From NCBI GenBank assembly GCA_007115705.1, contig QXEO01000406.1:3254411-3318410 (forward strand): DNA of 64,000 nt, written 5' to 3'. This DNA is from Dactylis glomerata. Lineage: Eukaryota > Streptophyta > Magnoliopsida > Poales > Poaceae. Every line of letters begins with the position of its first letter. Positions within the stretch are counted from its first letter, which is position 1. The translations under genes and the position numbers were made by a program. The notes beneath the pieces were generated by a model, which was not told the DNA's origin, searched no databases, and saw nothing but the letters and a program-made list of their open reading frames with translations. Positions 34,630-47,423 of this stretch are shown one piece after another.

Positions 34630-36265
34630 TGATATGTCTCCGACGTATCCATAATTTTTGATGCCCCATGCTTGTTTTTACACCATTTGCCTAATGTTTC
34701 ATTACACTTCATGGCACTTTTATGCATTTTCCAGAACTAACCTATTAACAAGTCGCCACAGTGCCAGTTCCCTGTTTTCTGCTGTTTTTGTGTTTCAGAA
34801 AAGCTACACAGGAAATATTCTTGGAATTGGACGAAACAAGTTCCTGAAGTCTTATTATTCCCGGAAGCTTCCAGAGATCCGACGAGGAGACGGAGAGGGG
34901 CCACAGGCCACCCTCACACCAGGGCGGCGTGGCCCAGGCCCTGGCCGCGCCCCCTATGTGTGAGGACACCTGGGTCCACTTCTGACGATGCCCCTTCGTC
35001 TATAAAGACCCCCCGATGGGAAAAACCTAAGGACCCGATCAATTTTCCAGAAACACATCGTGATCCACTGCCATCATTGACCCGAGATCGGGAGGGTCCA
35101 GAAGCGCTTCCCGGCACCCTGCCGAAGAGGGGAATCACCACCGGAGGTCTTCTTCATCGCCATGCTTGCCTCCGGCGCGATGAGTGAGTAGTCTACCTTG
35201 GACTATGGGTCCATAGCAGTAGCTAGATGGTTGTCTCCTCCACCATGTGCTTCATGTTTAGATCTCATGAACTGCCCTACATGATTGAGATCACCGTTAT
35301 GTAATTCTACATGTTTGGTTTGTTGGGATCCGATGAATATTGGTGTTATGATTGAGTTGCTATACTGAAATATATCTTATGTTATCTCTATGTTGTTTAT
35401 GATCTTGCATGCTCTCCGTTGTTAGTAGCTATCTTGGCCGAGTAGTTGCTAGTGACTCCAAGAGGGGGTATTTATGCTCGATAGTGGGTCCATGCCTCTA
35501 TTTAACCTGGGGGAGTGACAGAAACCTCTAAGGTTGTAGATGTGCTATTGCTACTAGGGAGAAAACAACATTCATATGCTCAAGGGCATATGCTTTGTTT
35601 ACATTACACACTTTGCGTAATGCAATTATCTGTTGTTCGCAACTTAATACTCATGGGGTGTTCGGATGATATCCCCGTGAGTGGATTATTAGTCATAGAT
35701 CAGTTGGATGGCGGTCTATGTACTTTGTTGTAATGCCCAGAGTAAATCGCATAGTGATCTTCTTGACATATCACGTTTATCTTTATTCTATCAATTGCCC
35801 AACTGTAATTTGTTTACCCAGCATGTGTTATTTTATCTTATGGAGAGACACCGCTAGTGAACTGTGGACCCCGGTCATATTTCCATCATATTGCTATCAC
35901 CTGTTTACTTTACTCGCACTATTTACTTTACTCGCATACTTTTACTATTTTCTACTCGATACGCTCATACCCTTTGTTTCAAGCAAACCGGTGAGATTGA
36001 CAACCTCATCGCAAGTTGGGAACAAAATACTTGGTTGTGTGTGTGCAGGTTCCACATTGCTACTGGCCGAAGACGAGTCAACAAGTGTCGTAAACGGCAC
36101 CCTTGTTGGAGTGCTATTAAGCCAGTCAACATCACCTTCAGTCGTTTGTCTCTCCTCTCCAAGATTGACATACCTTGCTTTCTTAACTGAGGGAAAATCT
36201 TGCTGCTATATTCATCACACCTTCCTCTTGGGGTTCCCAACGGGCTGGTCATCAACCAGGCATCA
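34630..36265 (+). repeat. 5' LTR of D
   Basis: TATA box 'tctataaagac' at 35001-35007. Differences from the 3' LTR are concentrated in the first 550 bp. Confidence 0.95.
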
Positions 36266-36276
36266 AGCATATTTTC

Positions 36277-36294
36277 TGGCGCCGTTGCCGGGGA
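36277..36294 (+). other. Primer binding site of D (tRNA-Asp type)
   Basis: TGGCGCCGTTGCCGGGGA, the standard Athila-lineage primer site, 11 bp after the LTR. Confidence 0.9.
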
Positions 36295-36461
36295 GGAAGT
36301 AGAAGACTTCTGCGAGGGGAGTTTTTCGGACACACATCCTTTACTTTGTTATTGCTTTGCTTTACTTTATTTATTTTACCTGCATCGTTTTTTATCAAAA
36401 ACCCAAAAAATTTAGAATCCTTGGTAGTTGTTTTTACTTATCTACTTTTAGTTTTGCTAAA

Positions 36462-37157
36462 ATGAGTAATCCCGAAGTAGAAGTTTGTAGTTTTAAGCAA
36501 CAAGGGGGAGAAAGTTTAAAAGATGCTTGGTACCATATTAACAATGCCCATCATAGGTGCACAAAAAAGCATTCTACCACGATCCTCCTTAGAAATTTTT
36601 ATGTTGGTATATCTAGTTGGAATAGGTATGTTCTTGATACTCTTACAGGAGGTAATTTTCTGGGTACTCCCACTAGAGAAGCATGCACTATAATTGAAAG
36701 TTTAGTGGGAATACCACCTATTCATGTTGTTAAAACTGAGATCACCTTGGAGGAGGTTTTAGATAAGCTCAGCTCTTTAGAGAAAAGTTTGCCAAGTATC
36801 CTAAAAAATGCTAGCCGAGTTAATGAATCAATAGAAAATATTGGTAATAGAATCACCATTTTAGAGGCTAGCACTACTCATGATAATCAAAACTTAAGGA
36901 TTGGTAAACTAGAGGAGTCTATGGAAACTCTTAGTTTAATCTTCTCTTCTCTTAAATTTAAGAAAGAGAAAGTTTTTGTTGGAAAAGAGCAAAAATTTAT
37001 GTATGTTCCCAAGGTTTCTGCGCTTAAACCTCAACATGTTCTTAAAATTGGTAAGACTTTTAGTTCAACTAAGAGTGACTTGCAGGTTGAATCATCTTCG
37101 GGAACTTCCAAAGTGCCTATTGAGGTAATTGATACTTCATCACTTGATGTTACTTGA
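36462..37157 (+). CDS. Athila-type gag (231 aa, non-autonomous element D)
   Basis: ATG at 36462 (M-S-N-P-E-V) to TGA at 37155-37157, fully open. It carries the Athila gag signature F-Y-V-G-I-S-S-W-N-R-Y-V-L-D-T and TGGNFLGTPTREACTIIESL (residues about 45-85), as in the Retrotrans_gag domain of Sabrina-like proteins, then a helical region (LDKLSSLEKSLPSILKNAS) and a Lys/Ser-rich tail. Full-length Athila gags are much longer and continue into zinc knuckle and protease, so this is a shortened capsid gene. The intact frame suggests recent constraint or a recent insertion. It could still be packaged by, or help package, an autonomous relative. Confidence 0.85.
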   Translation: MSNPEVEVCSFKQQGGESLKDAWYHINNAHHRCTKKHSTTILLRNFYVGISSWNRYVLDTLTGGNFLGTPTREACTIIESLVGIPPIHVVKTEITLEEVLDKLSSLEKSLPSILKNASRVNESIENIGNRITILEASTTHDNQNLRIGKLEESMETLSLIFSSLKFKKEKVFVGKEQKFMYVPKVSALKPQHVLKIGKTFSSTKSDLQVESSSGTSKVPIEVIDTSSLDVT

Positions 37158-40066
37158 TTCGTAATTTTCTGCGCCTAGCTCAAAGGCGTTAAAGAAAAGC
37201 ACTCTTGGGAGATAACCCAGTATTTTCTTTTCAGTACTTTTTCTTTTATTTGAGTTTGGGAAGTCATTACTACTGTAATGACCACTCCTTATCCTTTTTA
37301 TTTCATTGTTGTGCCAAGAGAAGCCTCTAATTTGAGTGAGGTAAGATTTGGGGATGTTGCTGTCCTGAAACTGTTTTCGGTGCTGCACCGTAAAAATCGT
37401 ATAAATTCTCTGTATATCTTTTGGACCTGAGATTTCTTGTGCATATGACCCAGGTTATATCCAAACTTTCATTAGTTTAACACCTTTTGATTTGAGCAAC
37501 AGAAAACCCCTTAAAAATTCTACCTTTGTCAGCTGTTCTGTTTTGACAGATTTCTGCCAATATTTGTGTTTGCCGCTTTATCGCTTTCTTTGCGAGTTCT
37601 TTTGATCACGGAACTTTTGGGGAAGTTGCTACAGTAGTATATGCTTTATATGTGGTGGTTTTGGGTTGAAACCTGAAGCAAAAAGAGGTTGATTATATGT
37701 TATGCTACACTAATGTTGCTAATAGATTTGTGTTTAGTTTTGTATGAAGGAAGTTTTCAAGTGTAGGGATTGGAGAATGATGAGATGAGTTGAAGAATGG
37801 ACAAAAGCTCAAGCTTGGGGATGCCCATGCATCACCCCAAGAAATATCCAAGAAGTACAAGCGTCAAAGCTTGGGGATGCCCCTGAGGCACCCCTTCTTC
37901 ATCGGCAAAAATCAGGTCACCTTTCAAGACACTATATTTTTATTGCTTCATGCACTATGTGTTTTTCTTGGAGCGTCAGTTGTTTTAGTTTTCGTTATTA
38001 GTTTAGTTTGTTTGCTGCAATAAATGGTTGGACCACAACAAATTTCTTTTGGAGAAGTTTCCTTGCTTTTCATTTGCCAAGAACGCTCTAGTTTTCATTC
38101 CTATCAAAAACCGAGTGTTCTTCTTTTTCTGCTACTGCTTTTGGTTTTCATTTTCACCTTGATTTGCATTCAGATATTCTTATATTTATTCATCAAGGTG
38201 TATTTTTGCCTCTGATCTTTATTGGTTTTCATCAAAAGAGGTGTTTATAAAAAGTTCGAATGGTGTTGGAAAAGAGAAAAAGCTTTATGCAAAAAAGTGG
38301 TACAAGAAGGAGCTTGTGTAGACTGCGGCTTAGGCTTTTTCATGCCATGCTTGATGTCTTTTTGATAGTATGCTTAGTGGTTTTGCTGTAGCATGACTTG
38401 TCTCAAATAACTTAAATTGCTTAATGAGCCTTTGAAAAAAAATCATGCGTTGTTTTTATTATTTGGAAGCATTATTTTGGTTTTCTCCTTGATGCTTTAT
38501 TTGGGTTGACTTGGCGCATGCTCACGCATGTTAGACTCTTACAAAGTCGCCAATAGCCTCTATGATCATTTATTTTTTGACTTTTGATGCCATCTTATGC
38601 TTCTTTTAATGTCGATTTGCATGATTATGGCCATTATTGCTCTCTTAGTTGGTCGCTCCCAGTCTTTTGCTAGCCCTCGCCTTGTACTGAGTATGAGCTC
38701 TACTCGTGCATCCAACTCCTAAAAACCAAGTTTGCCAAAGTGGCCACCATACATACCTATTAGCAATTTGCTATTCCAAGTAAATTTGACTTGCTTTTAT
38801 TTTCTCTTCAAATTAAACTCTTACCAGTGTTATGCGAAAATTGGTCAGTAAAGCTCTCACGAACCAGAAGGCACACTTTACTTTTTCCTGTTCTTAAAAA
38901 TTTGACATTGTGGTCTCTTATGTTGAGTTGTTATGCTTGCAAGTTGTAAGTTGGAGATTAGCCCAGCCATGCAGTCATGGGCAAGCTTTCAACATTGCAC
39001 TTCTCTTTTGAGTTGATATCGTGATCTTTTGTTTATGGATGCCCGCGGTGTGAAATGAATTGGGAATCTTGTGGGGATCATGGAGTTTGTATATGTGTTA
39101 GGGAAACACCTAGGCCGCCAATCTAAGCCATGCATAATTCATGGTGGAAATTTGCAGCATACCCATGCATAGTGGACATTCGACGATGCATCTCAAAATA
39201 AAAAGCTAAACAAATGGTAAATAAAAGAGATGTCGAGGTGTTCATTGTCTGCTTGTCCTGTCATTTTGATGTGGGCTTGTTCTATGTCATCGGGCATGGA
39301 GGTACCCCGTTGGTGGTTCTCGATGATACGCATATACTTACAATGACAAGAGCCTTGCTTGGGGCTCTAAGTAAAGTAGCTTGAGGTTTGGGTACTTGTA
39401 TTCATGGGACACGAGGTTTTCAACTTATGATTTGTCAACCATATGCATCATAATTATTCTCGCATTAACTTTAACCATTCAAGATGCTTATGATGGGGGC
39501 AATGAGAGCTCAAAGCCGGTAAGTAACATAATTTTTGAAGGTTATAAAACTTGCAATCACTGCTTCCCTCCGCGAAGGGCCTTTCTTTTACTTTTATGTT
39601 GAGTCACCACCTTCTATCTTTATGCACCATTAAGAGAGCATAGTTGTCATTCTTAGTATAATGTGCATTGTCCCAAAGTTTTCATTGATTGATTCATATT
39701 GTTGGTTTCACTGGTTCTTAAATTATTTGTATCTAGTCGCCCTCTTAAACTTGAAGGTGTCCTATGCATTTATGTTTTGCTCTCTTTGAAGGACAAGCTG
39801 AAAACCATTTGTATTTTTGTCCTTATGATTTGAACACACGTTTGACTTTCATTGTTTCATTTTCATGACCTTTTGTTTGTGTTCATTTGCATGTTTATAA
39901 TATGGTTGCTAAGTTTCTATTATCAAGATTATATCTTTCATGCCCATGTTTTAAGTTCTTATGATCCCAGCTCACAAATGCTTACATACATGATCAAGAT
40001 TGTGTAGGTGCATGTCACCTCAAAAATTATTTCTTTTGTTATCACTTACCTACTCAAGGACGAGAA
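37158..40066 (+). other. Long non-coding 3' internal region of D
   Basis: No coding frame of note over 2.9 kb; pol is absent. Immediately after gag comes the block 'ggcgttaaagaaaagcact' followed by 'gggagataaccc', a fixed feature of Sabrina-like non-autonomous elements. The motif 'aagcttggggatgc' recurs at about 37813 and 37869, each followed by a complementary 'caccc' section able to form a hairpin. Confidence 0.75.
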
Positions 40067-40086
40067 GGAGTTAAGCTTGGGGATGC
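40067..40086 (+). other. Polypurine-type tract of D
   Basis: 'aaggagttaagcttggggatgc' region abuts the 3' LTR. The core 'aagcttggggatgc' is the same motif found twice inside the element. Confidence 0.6.
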
Positions 40087-41722
40087 TGATACGTCTCCGA
40101 CGTATCCATAATTTTTGATGCTCCATGCTTGTTTTTACACCATTTGCCTAATGTTTCGTTACACTTCATGGCACTTTTATGCATTTTCCAGAACTAACCT
40201 ATTAACAAGTCGCCACAGTGCCAGTTCCCTGTTTTCTGCTATTTTTGTGTTTCAGAAAAGCTACACAGGAAATATTCTCAAAATTGTACAAAACAAGTTC
40301 CTGAAGTCTTATTTTCCCGGAAGCTTCCAGAGATCCGAAGAGGAGACGGAGAGGGGCCACATGCCACCCTCACACCAGGACGGTGTGGCCTAGGCCCTGG
40401 CCACGCCCCCTATGTGTGAGGACACCTGGGTCCACTTCTGACGATGCCCCTTCGCCTATAAAGACCCCCCGACGGGAAAAACCTAAGGACCCGCTCAATT
40501 TTCCAGAAACACATCGCGATCCACCACCGTCATTGACCCGAGATCAGGAGGGTCCAGAAGCTCTTCCTGGCACCCTGCCGGAGAGGGGAATCGCCACCGG
40601 AGGTCTTCTTCATCGCCATGCTTGCCTCCGGCGCGATGAGTGAGTAGTCTACCTTGGACTATGGGTCCATAGCAGTAGCTAGATGGTTGTCTCCTCCACC
40701 ATGTGCTTCATGTTTAGATCACATGAGCTGCCCTACATGATTGAGATCACCGTTATGTAATTATACATGTTTGGTTTGTTGGGATCCGATGAATATTGGT
40801 GTTATGATTGAGTTGCTATACTGAAATATATCTTATGTTATCTCTATGTTGTTTATGATCTTGCATGCTCTCCGTTGTTAGTAGCTATCTTGGCCGAGTA
40901 GTTGCTAGTGACTCCAAGAGGGGGTATTTATGCTCGATAGTGGGTTCATGCCTCTATTTAACCTGGGGGAGTGACAGAAACCTCTAAGGTTGTAGATGTG
41001 CTGTTGCTACTAGGGAGAAAACAACATTCATATGCTCAAGGGCATATGCTTTGTTTACATTACACACTTTGCTTAATGCAATTATCTGTTGTTCGCAACT
41101 TAATACTCATGGGGTGTTCGGATGATATCCCCGTGAGTGGATTATTAGTCATAGATGCAGTTGGATGGCGGTCTATGTATTTTGTTGTAATGCCCAGAGT
41201 AAATCGCATAGTGATCTTCTTGACATATCACGTTTATCTTTATTCTATCAATTGCCCAACTGTAATTTGTTTACCCAGCATGTGTTATTTTATCTTATGG
41301 AGAGACACCGCTAGTGAACTGTGGACCCCGGTCCTATTTCCATCATATTGCTATCACCTATTTACTTTACTCGCACTGTTTACTTTACTCGCATACTTTC
41401 ACTATTTTCCACTCGATACGCTCATACCCTTTGTTTCAAGCAAACCGGTGAGATTGACAACCTTATCGCAAGTTGGGAACAAAGTACTTGGTTGTGTGTG
41501 TGCAGGTTCCGTGTTGCTACTGGCCGAAGATGAGTCAACATGTGTCGTAAACGGTGCCCTTGTTGGAGTGCTATTAAGCCAGTCGGCATCACCTTCAGTC
41601 GTTTGTCTCTCCTCTCCAAGATTGACATACCTTGGTTTCTTAACTGAGGGAAAATCTTGCTGCTATATTCATCACACCTTCCTCTTGGGGTTCCCAATGG
41701 GCTGGTCATCAACCAGGCATCA
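40087..41722 (+). repeat. 3' LTR of D
   Basis: 1,636 bp; TATA 40457-40463. Followed by GGGTG and then C's integrase in the original frame (L-R-V-T-P / L-K-G-M). Confidence 0.95.
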
Positions 41723-41727
41723 GGGTG

Positions 41728-44634
41728 TGACTCGAAGGTAGACATAGTCTCCTGTGTTGAAAGTGACAGGCCTCCGCCGGGTATCAGCATAACTCTTCTG
41801 CCTAGATTGAGCTGCTTTCAGGCGGTCGCAGATGAGTTGAACCTGCTCTTCAGACTCTCGGATTACATCAGGTCCAAACACTTCGCTTTCTCCAGTCTCT
41901 GACCAGTTGAGAGGGCTATGGCACTTGCGGCCATATAGGGCTTCAAAGGGGGCCATCTGCAGGCTAGCTTGGTAGCTATTGTTGTAAGAAAACTCAGCGA
42001 ATGGCAAACAGTCCTCCCACTTGGCTCCGTATGAGAGGACGCAGACGCGAAGCATATCCTCAAGAATCTGATTCACTCGCTTAGTCTGATCTCCAGTTTG
42101 CGGGTGATAGGCTGTGCTGAACGAAAGCTTGGTTCCTAAGGCTTCATGAAGTTTTGCCCAAAAACGAGAGGTGAATTGGGTGCCACGATCGGAGACGATG
42201 GCCTTGGGTACCCATGCAGACTCACAATCCTTGAGATATAAAGATGGGCAAGTTCGCTACCATTATGGGCGGTCTTAATAGGAATGAAGTGCGCAACCTT
42301 GGTTAGGCGGTCGACAATGACCCAGATAGAGTCATGTCCCCGATTTGACCTTGGAAGGCCAGTAATGAAATCCATACCAACTTCCTCCCATTTCCACGTG
42401 GGTACTTTCAATGGTTGCAATATACCCGCAGGTCTTTGGTGCTCGGCCTTGACGCACTAGAAGACGTCACACCGGGCAATATAAAAGGCTATCTCTCGCT
42501 TCATGCCATGCCACCAAAACTGCTCCTTCAAGTCTTGGTACATTTTGGTACCTCCTGGGTGAATCGAATAGGGAGTATCATGGGCCTCCTTCAAAATGAG
42601 CTCCTTCAACTCATCGATGCTAGGGACGCATAGGCGGCCATTATACCATAGCACACCTCCCTGGTCAATCGAAAACCCAGGTACTTCTTCTTGTCCCATC
42701 CTACGCTTGATCCCTTCAATACTCTCGTGACCTTTCTGGGCTTCTTTAATCTGATCAAACAGAATAGGTTGGACCTCAAGGTTTGCTAGGAACCCATGGC
42801 TCACAAGCTCAAGTCCACACCTCTCAAATTCTTCACATAGGGTAGGTTGGCTGGTCTTTAGCAGGGCATTAAGAGAGCAAGGCTCTCGGCTGAGGGCATC
42901 GGCGACCACATTCGCCTTACCCAGATGATAGTGAATGCCTAGGTCATAATCCTTAATAAGTTCAACCCATCTCCTTTGTCTCATGTTCAAATCGTTCTGA
43001 GAGAAAATGTACTTCAAGCTTTTGTGGTCTATGTAGACTTCACACTGGTTCCCCATAAGATAATGCCGCCAAGAGTGCATGCACAATAGCAGCAAGTTCT
43101 AGGTCATGGGTAGGGTAGTTTAGCTCATGCGGGCATAGTTGAAGGGATAGGTAAGCAATGACCTTGCCATCTTGCATCAAGACACTTCCAAGCCCAAGCT
43201 TGGACGCGTCGCAATAGACGTCAAAGCTCTTGGTGATATCGGGCATGGTTAGAATAGGGGCTGACACAAGTCTCTTCTTGAGTTCTTGAAAACTCTGTTC
43301 GCACTTCTCAGTCCACTTGAACTTTTTGTCCTTCTTGAGGGGTTGAGTTAACAGGCGAGCGATGCTAGAAAACCCTTCAACAAACTTTCGGTAATAGCTG
43401 GCTAGTCCAAGGAAAGCTCGAACCTCAGTGGGGTTGGTCGGGGCTTTTCTCTCCATGATGGAGGTAATTTTTGATGGGTCAACGGATACTCCACCGGCTA
43501 ATATAACATGGCCCAGATATCTAACTTCTTTCAGCCAAAACTCACACTTGCTAAATTTGGCATAAAGTTAGTGCTCACGCAAGGTTCCCAACACAAGCCG
43601 CAGATGTTCTGCATGCTCTTCCTCGGTCTTGGAATAGACCAAGATGTCGTCAATGAACACCACTACAAACTTGTCGAGGAACTTCATGAACACCTTATTC
43701 ATGAGATTCATGAAGTAGGCGGGGGCATTGGTCAGGCCGAAAGACATTATGGTGTATTGAAAAATACCGTGGCGAGTGGTGAAGGCGGTCTTGGGAATAT
43801 CGGATTCACGGACCTTCAACGGATGATATCTAGTGCGGAGATCAATCTTGGAGAACACCTTGGCTCCATTCAGCTGATCAAATAGGTCTTCAATCTTTGG
43901 GAGTGGGTTCTTGTTTTTGATGGTCACCTCATTCAGTTTATGGTAATCCACACACAATTGAATGGTACCATCTCGCTTGTCCACAAAGAGAACAGGCGAT
44001 CACCAAGGTGATGCGCTGGGATGAATAAGACCTTTGCTGAGCATATTAGCGAGTTGCTTCATTAACTCTTCTAACTCTTGGGGGTTCATGTGGTAGGCTC
44101 TTTGTGCAATAGGGGCTGTTCCGGGAATCAAATCAATAATGAACTCGGATATCGCGGTCAGGGGTCATACCTGGCAACTCTTCAGGGAAAACATTGGGGT
44201 ATTCGCATACCACCGGAACTTGGTCAAGGGTCGGTCGAGGCACGAACTTCTTGTAATAGGCCTTGCGGGATGGCATGGTCACGATGTGCTCAATCTGAAT
44301 ACCATCGCTGTTGGTCACGATTATAGACTCCCTAGCGCAATCAATATGCCTCTGATACTTGGACATCCAATCCATTCCATTCCAGGTACCATATCCAAAC
44401 CCTTTGTGCCTAAGATAATCAGATCAGCTTGGAAGTGCACTCCGTGGAGCTTTACTGGGACATTTCGGCAGGATAATTGGGTTTTGGCGGTTGACCCTGG
44501 TATTTGTACTATCATAAGCCTATCCATGCGACTAGGTTTTAGATTACCCTTATCCATGAAGGTCTGCATGAAAAAAGAATGTAATGCACCAGAATCTAAT
44601 AGAATCTTTGCAGGCAAGGAGTTGACGAGAAACG
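41728..44634 (-). pseudogene. C protease, RT, RNase H and integrase (broken)
   Basis: From 44634 down the minus strand: protease ILLDSGALHSF (about 44610-44575), reverse transcriptase with DKRDGTIQLCVDY and FIDDIL (about 43655-43640), RNase H (VYCDASKLGLGS), tether, H2C2 finger, integrase core. Frame breaks occur at about 44330, 44160, 43570, 43080, 42460 and 42200, and a stop replaces Gln after R-E-H at 43568. The second catalytic Asp (SDRG, about 42190) is kept, but the Glu of QTERVN is Lys (AAG, 42080-42082), the same change as in A. The tip of the integrase continues at 34629 after D. Confidence 0.88.
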
Positions 44635-46226
44635 TGTAACGACCCAGAAAATTCCCCAATATTAGAATTGCTTGTTATTTTCTTTTTCGCGTCATCTTGA
44701 CATCATGCATCATCATGCATTGCCACCTTGCATGTTTTTATGAAATCTAAAACTATTTGAAATAAAATCGATTTTATTTTTCTCGTATGGTTTTGTAGAA
44801 CTCTCCTCTCTCTCTTTTCTTATTTTGAATAAGAAATAAAAATTATAATATTTGTAAACTTTTTAAAGATCAGGTTTGAAAATTTGTTTGCAAATCTTTC
44901 CCATCCTTCTCTTTTAATCTTGTCTCTATATCCCTCTCTCATTTTTTTTCTTTCTTCTAAAATTATGAAACTCATTCTAAAAGGGCCTCTTCCTTCCTTT
45001 CCATCCGAAGCCCATCTCCCTAGCCCTTTCTCCTTCTTCTTGTACGGAAGGGCATCGACCATGGCCACGTATTCCTATGAGCGATGGGACGTCTGATGAT
45101 TGTCCTCCTCTCCTCTATAAAACGAGCCACCTACCCTCCTTCTAACCCTAGCCTACTCCCTCCACTCCACCACCGCTCTCAGTTCCTTCCTCTCTGCTCT
45201 ATCTCACAAACCACCGAAGCACCTTGTCATGGCGCCGTCCTCCGCAGTTCTTCCTCAACCAGCCACGCTCGCCATCGACCTCCGGTGAAACACCACATCC
45301 TTTTTTGCCCTTCCCTAGAGCTTTTCTGTCACCGAGCTATTGCCTCTGTCCTCGCCCGTAACGCGTTCTCCGTGAACAAGCTCGAGCTCGCACGCAGGTT
45401 TACAGTCGTCTTCCACGTTCTCGATCATCTCCAGTGCACGCCTGAGTCTTGTGCGCCTTAAGGAAGAAGCAGTCATCCGCGTCCTCAGCCACTCCCGCGC
45501 ACCTCGTCGTTCGCTCTCCAGCCCGCATGTGACCTCATCTTCTGCAGCAACTCCGACCCCGCCTCCAAGCACTGCTCCAGACCGGCCGACGACCACATCC
45601 AGACGTGCTTGTCTGCGACAGCCGCGCCATGTCTGCAAGCTCATTTCCAATGCCAAGCTCGCCTTTTTCATGCACGACGCCGTTCCGAAGGTTGTGGGTC
45701 TACATCGCCATTGTCCGCTTTGACTTCGAGCTGAGCTCATCCTCGTCTCTGTTCGTGTTGCTTCAGGCCACGCAGCGCATCGAGCATCCTCGCCTCTGCT
45801 TCTCGGCATCATCCTCATAGCTCCGTACGTCATCATGGACTGCCTCTATTTCCTCTCGTCGTTGTGCCCCTCCGTGCGCCTCTCTGAAACCAAGAATTGC
45901 TGCAGCTCTACATCCCTGTCGGCGCCGCCCTCCTGACCATGCGTGCACGGCGCAGCTCTGCGTTAGGTTCTGCTCATCGTTGTCCAGTACTTCCCCGAGC
46001 ACCGTCGACGAGTTTCCTGATGTCTCGCTCCTCAGCAAGTTCTGGCCATCGAGTTCTTCTGCTGTACCTGAAGATCGACCACGCATGTCCTGCAGGTTGT
46101 CATCCCAAGCAACGCCATGGCCGACGTCGTTCTCCTCCGACCTGGTCAGCTGTCCCCGACAGCTCTTCTGCTCGCCCCCGTTTGCAAGCCCTCCTCATCG
46201 ACGAACTGGTTCAAGTTCGACGCATT
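44635..46226 (+). mobile_element. LTR fragment E (gypsy-like, right end lost)
   Basis: Starts TGTAACGACCCAGAAAATTCC at the exact point where C's protease stops, and carries a TATA box 'cctctataaaacgag' at about 45113. The GC-rich part after it (45120-46200) has GC-driven frames on both strands that I do not trust as genes. It ends abruptly where the LTR of G begins part-way in (46227). I read it as the first 1.6 kb of a gypsy LTR, the rest deleted. Bases 44630-44634 (AAACG) would be its left target copy; no right copy exists. Confidence 0.55.
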
Positions 46227-46668
46227 GTTGTGTCAGCAATTTACATATCTATTTATGTTATTTCATGTGTCAGGTCATGTTATGGGCCACTTAGGGTTTT
46301 GTGTGTGTTGGGTTTGGGCCTGTCCAAGCCCAATAGTTTTCTGGCCATCTATATAAGGAGGCCAGCCGGTTAGGGTTTAGGGAGTTCAGTTGTTTAGTCT
46401 AAAACTATCGTTTGCTCCACCGTGTATCATCCCTCCGGGGAAACGGCGCTACCATGTTATCAAATAAAGATTGCTGTGAGGGTTCTTATGTTCATCATGA
46501 ATTATCAGGCTTAGGTTTGAGGTGTGGTGATCTTCATCATGTTGCTTGCTGTATTCGTTCCTCTTCTTCAGGTGACATTCTTCGCGTTATTGGAAGATTT
46601 CTATCCGGGTAGACTCGCTGTGAAAGATCGGGACAAAACTCATAGGATCACCGGTGTGATCTTTATCA
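46227..46668 (+). repeat. 5' LTR of G (5'-truncated)
   Basis: Matches F's LTR from 'gttgtgtcagcaattt' to the TTATCA end. TATA 'tctatataagg' at about 46347-46356. Confidence 0.85.
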
Positions 46669-46670
46669 TG

Positions 46671-46688
46671 TGGTATCAGATTACTGGG
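46671..46688 (+). other. Primer binding site of G (atypical)
   Basis: TGGTATCAGATTACTGGG: the first ten bases fit the iMet site, the rest does not. F has the same sequence, so it is a family trait. Confidence 0.6.
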
Positions 46689-47423
46689 TTGATCACCGCG
46701 AGTATATTCTGCTGATTGATCTGCGGATTGTTCTTCTCCGAGCAATTTTCAGATCGGCGAGGAGTTGGTGCTGATTATTTTCGTCAGAACTTCCATCGGT
46801 CTCATCGGAGTGGCAGGGAAGTGAAGTATCGAGATCGAGCTCCTTCACCGGATTTCCCATCGTTGGAGGCAGAGCCAATTGTTTCCTAGATCCGATTGAG
46901 ATCTGATCAGAGTACGAGCACTCCACGTTTTCCGTCCAGATCAGATCGCTATTGGCCGCTCCGATCGATCCAAACATCAAGCAAAAAAAAACGGCAACAG
47001 CAATCGGTCCGCTCACCAAAGGACAGAGGCGGTTTGTCCTCCAGCGCGACCATGCGCGCCCACGATCGGGGATCGCTACCGAGCACCTCGTTGGGATCGA
47101 GCACTGTCGCTCGGTTGCTGCTTAGTGGGCCGGCCCAGGTGACTGGCGATCGAGCGGTTCGCTCTCGTGCGCCTTACCACGAAGGCTGTCCGGCCCCCGG
47201 TGACCCCGCGCATCGCTCGCCTTTGGACAGACGCCCCGGATCGCTCGCCTACGCCCGCGCTTTGATCGATTGCTGCTGCACGTTCGACTTCAGGCAATTT
47301 GGTACACGTGAATTGAGCGCACCACAAAGCGGGTAGCAGTTGTTCAGACTGTGGCGTTAATTGCATTATTCCAGCAGATTAACAAGAACAAATCAGTGAA
47401 GGCTAGGAAAAAATAGTAACAAC
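46689..47423 (+). other. Leader of G
   Basis: 0.73 kb between primer site and gag ATG. GC-rich, with GATCGG/GATCGA-rich text; frames on both strands (46896-47366) are not shared with F and are not called as genes. Confidence 0.6.

Larger units (their letters stand above)
34630..41722 (+). mobile_element. Athila-lineage (Sabrina-like) element D (complete, 7,093 bp)
   Basis: Two LTRs of identical length (1,636 bp; 34630-36265 and 40087-41722) with TG...CA ends and perfect target duplication GGGTG (34625-34629, 41723-41727). The LTR opens TGATACGTCTCCGACGTATC-like, a hallmark of abundant Triticeae Sabrina-type LTRs, and ends in the '...ccttcctcttggggttccca...' block typical of that family. The primer site matches tRNA-Asp. 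Internal 3.8 kb holds only a gag, so it is non-autonomous. By eye the LTRs differ at roughly 55-60 sites (about 3.5%), mostly transitions. Inserted into C's integrase. Confidence 0.95.

Noticed and set aside
35718..41741. 194- and 256-codon frames in the two LTRs of D
   Set aside because: Hydrophobic low-information translations of LTR sequence; broken differently in the two LTRs.
45084..46373. Multiple 100-170-codon frames in fragment E
   Set aside because: Low-complexity Ser/Pro/Arg translations on both strands; better explained as a GC-rich LTR leader.
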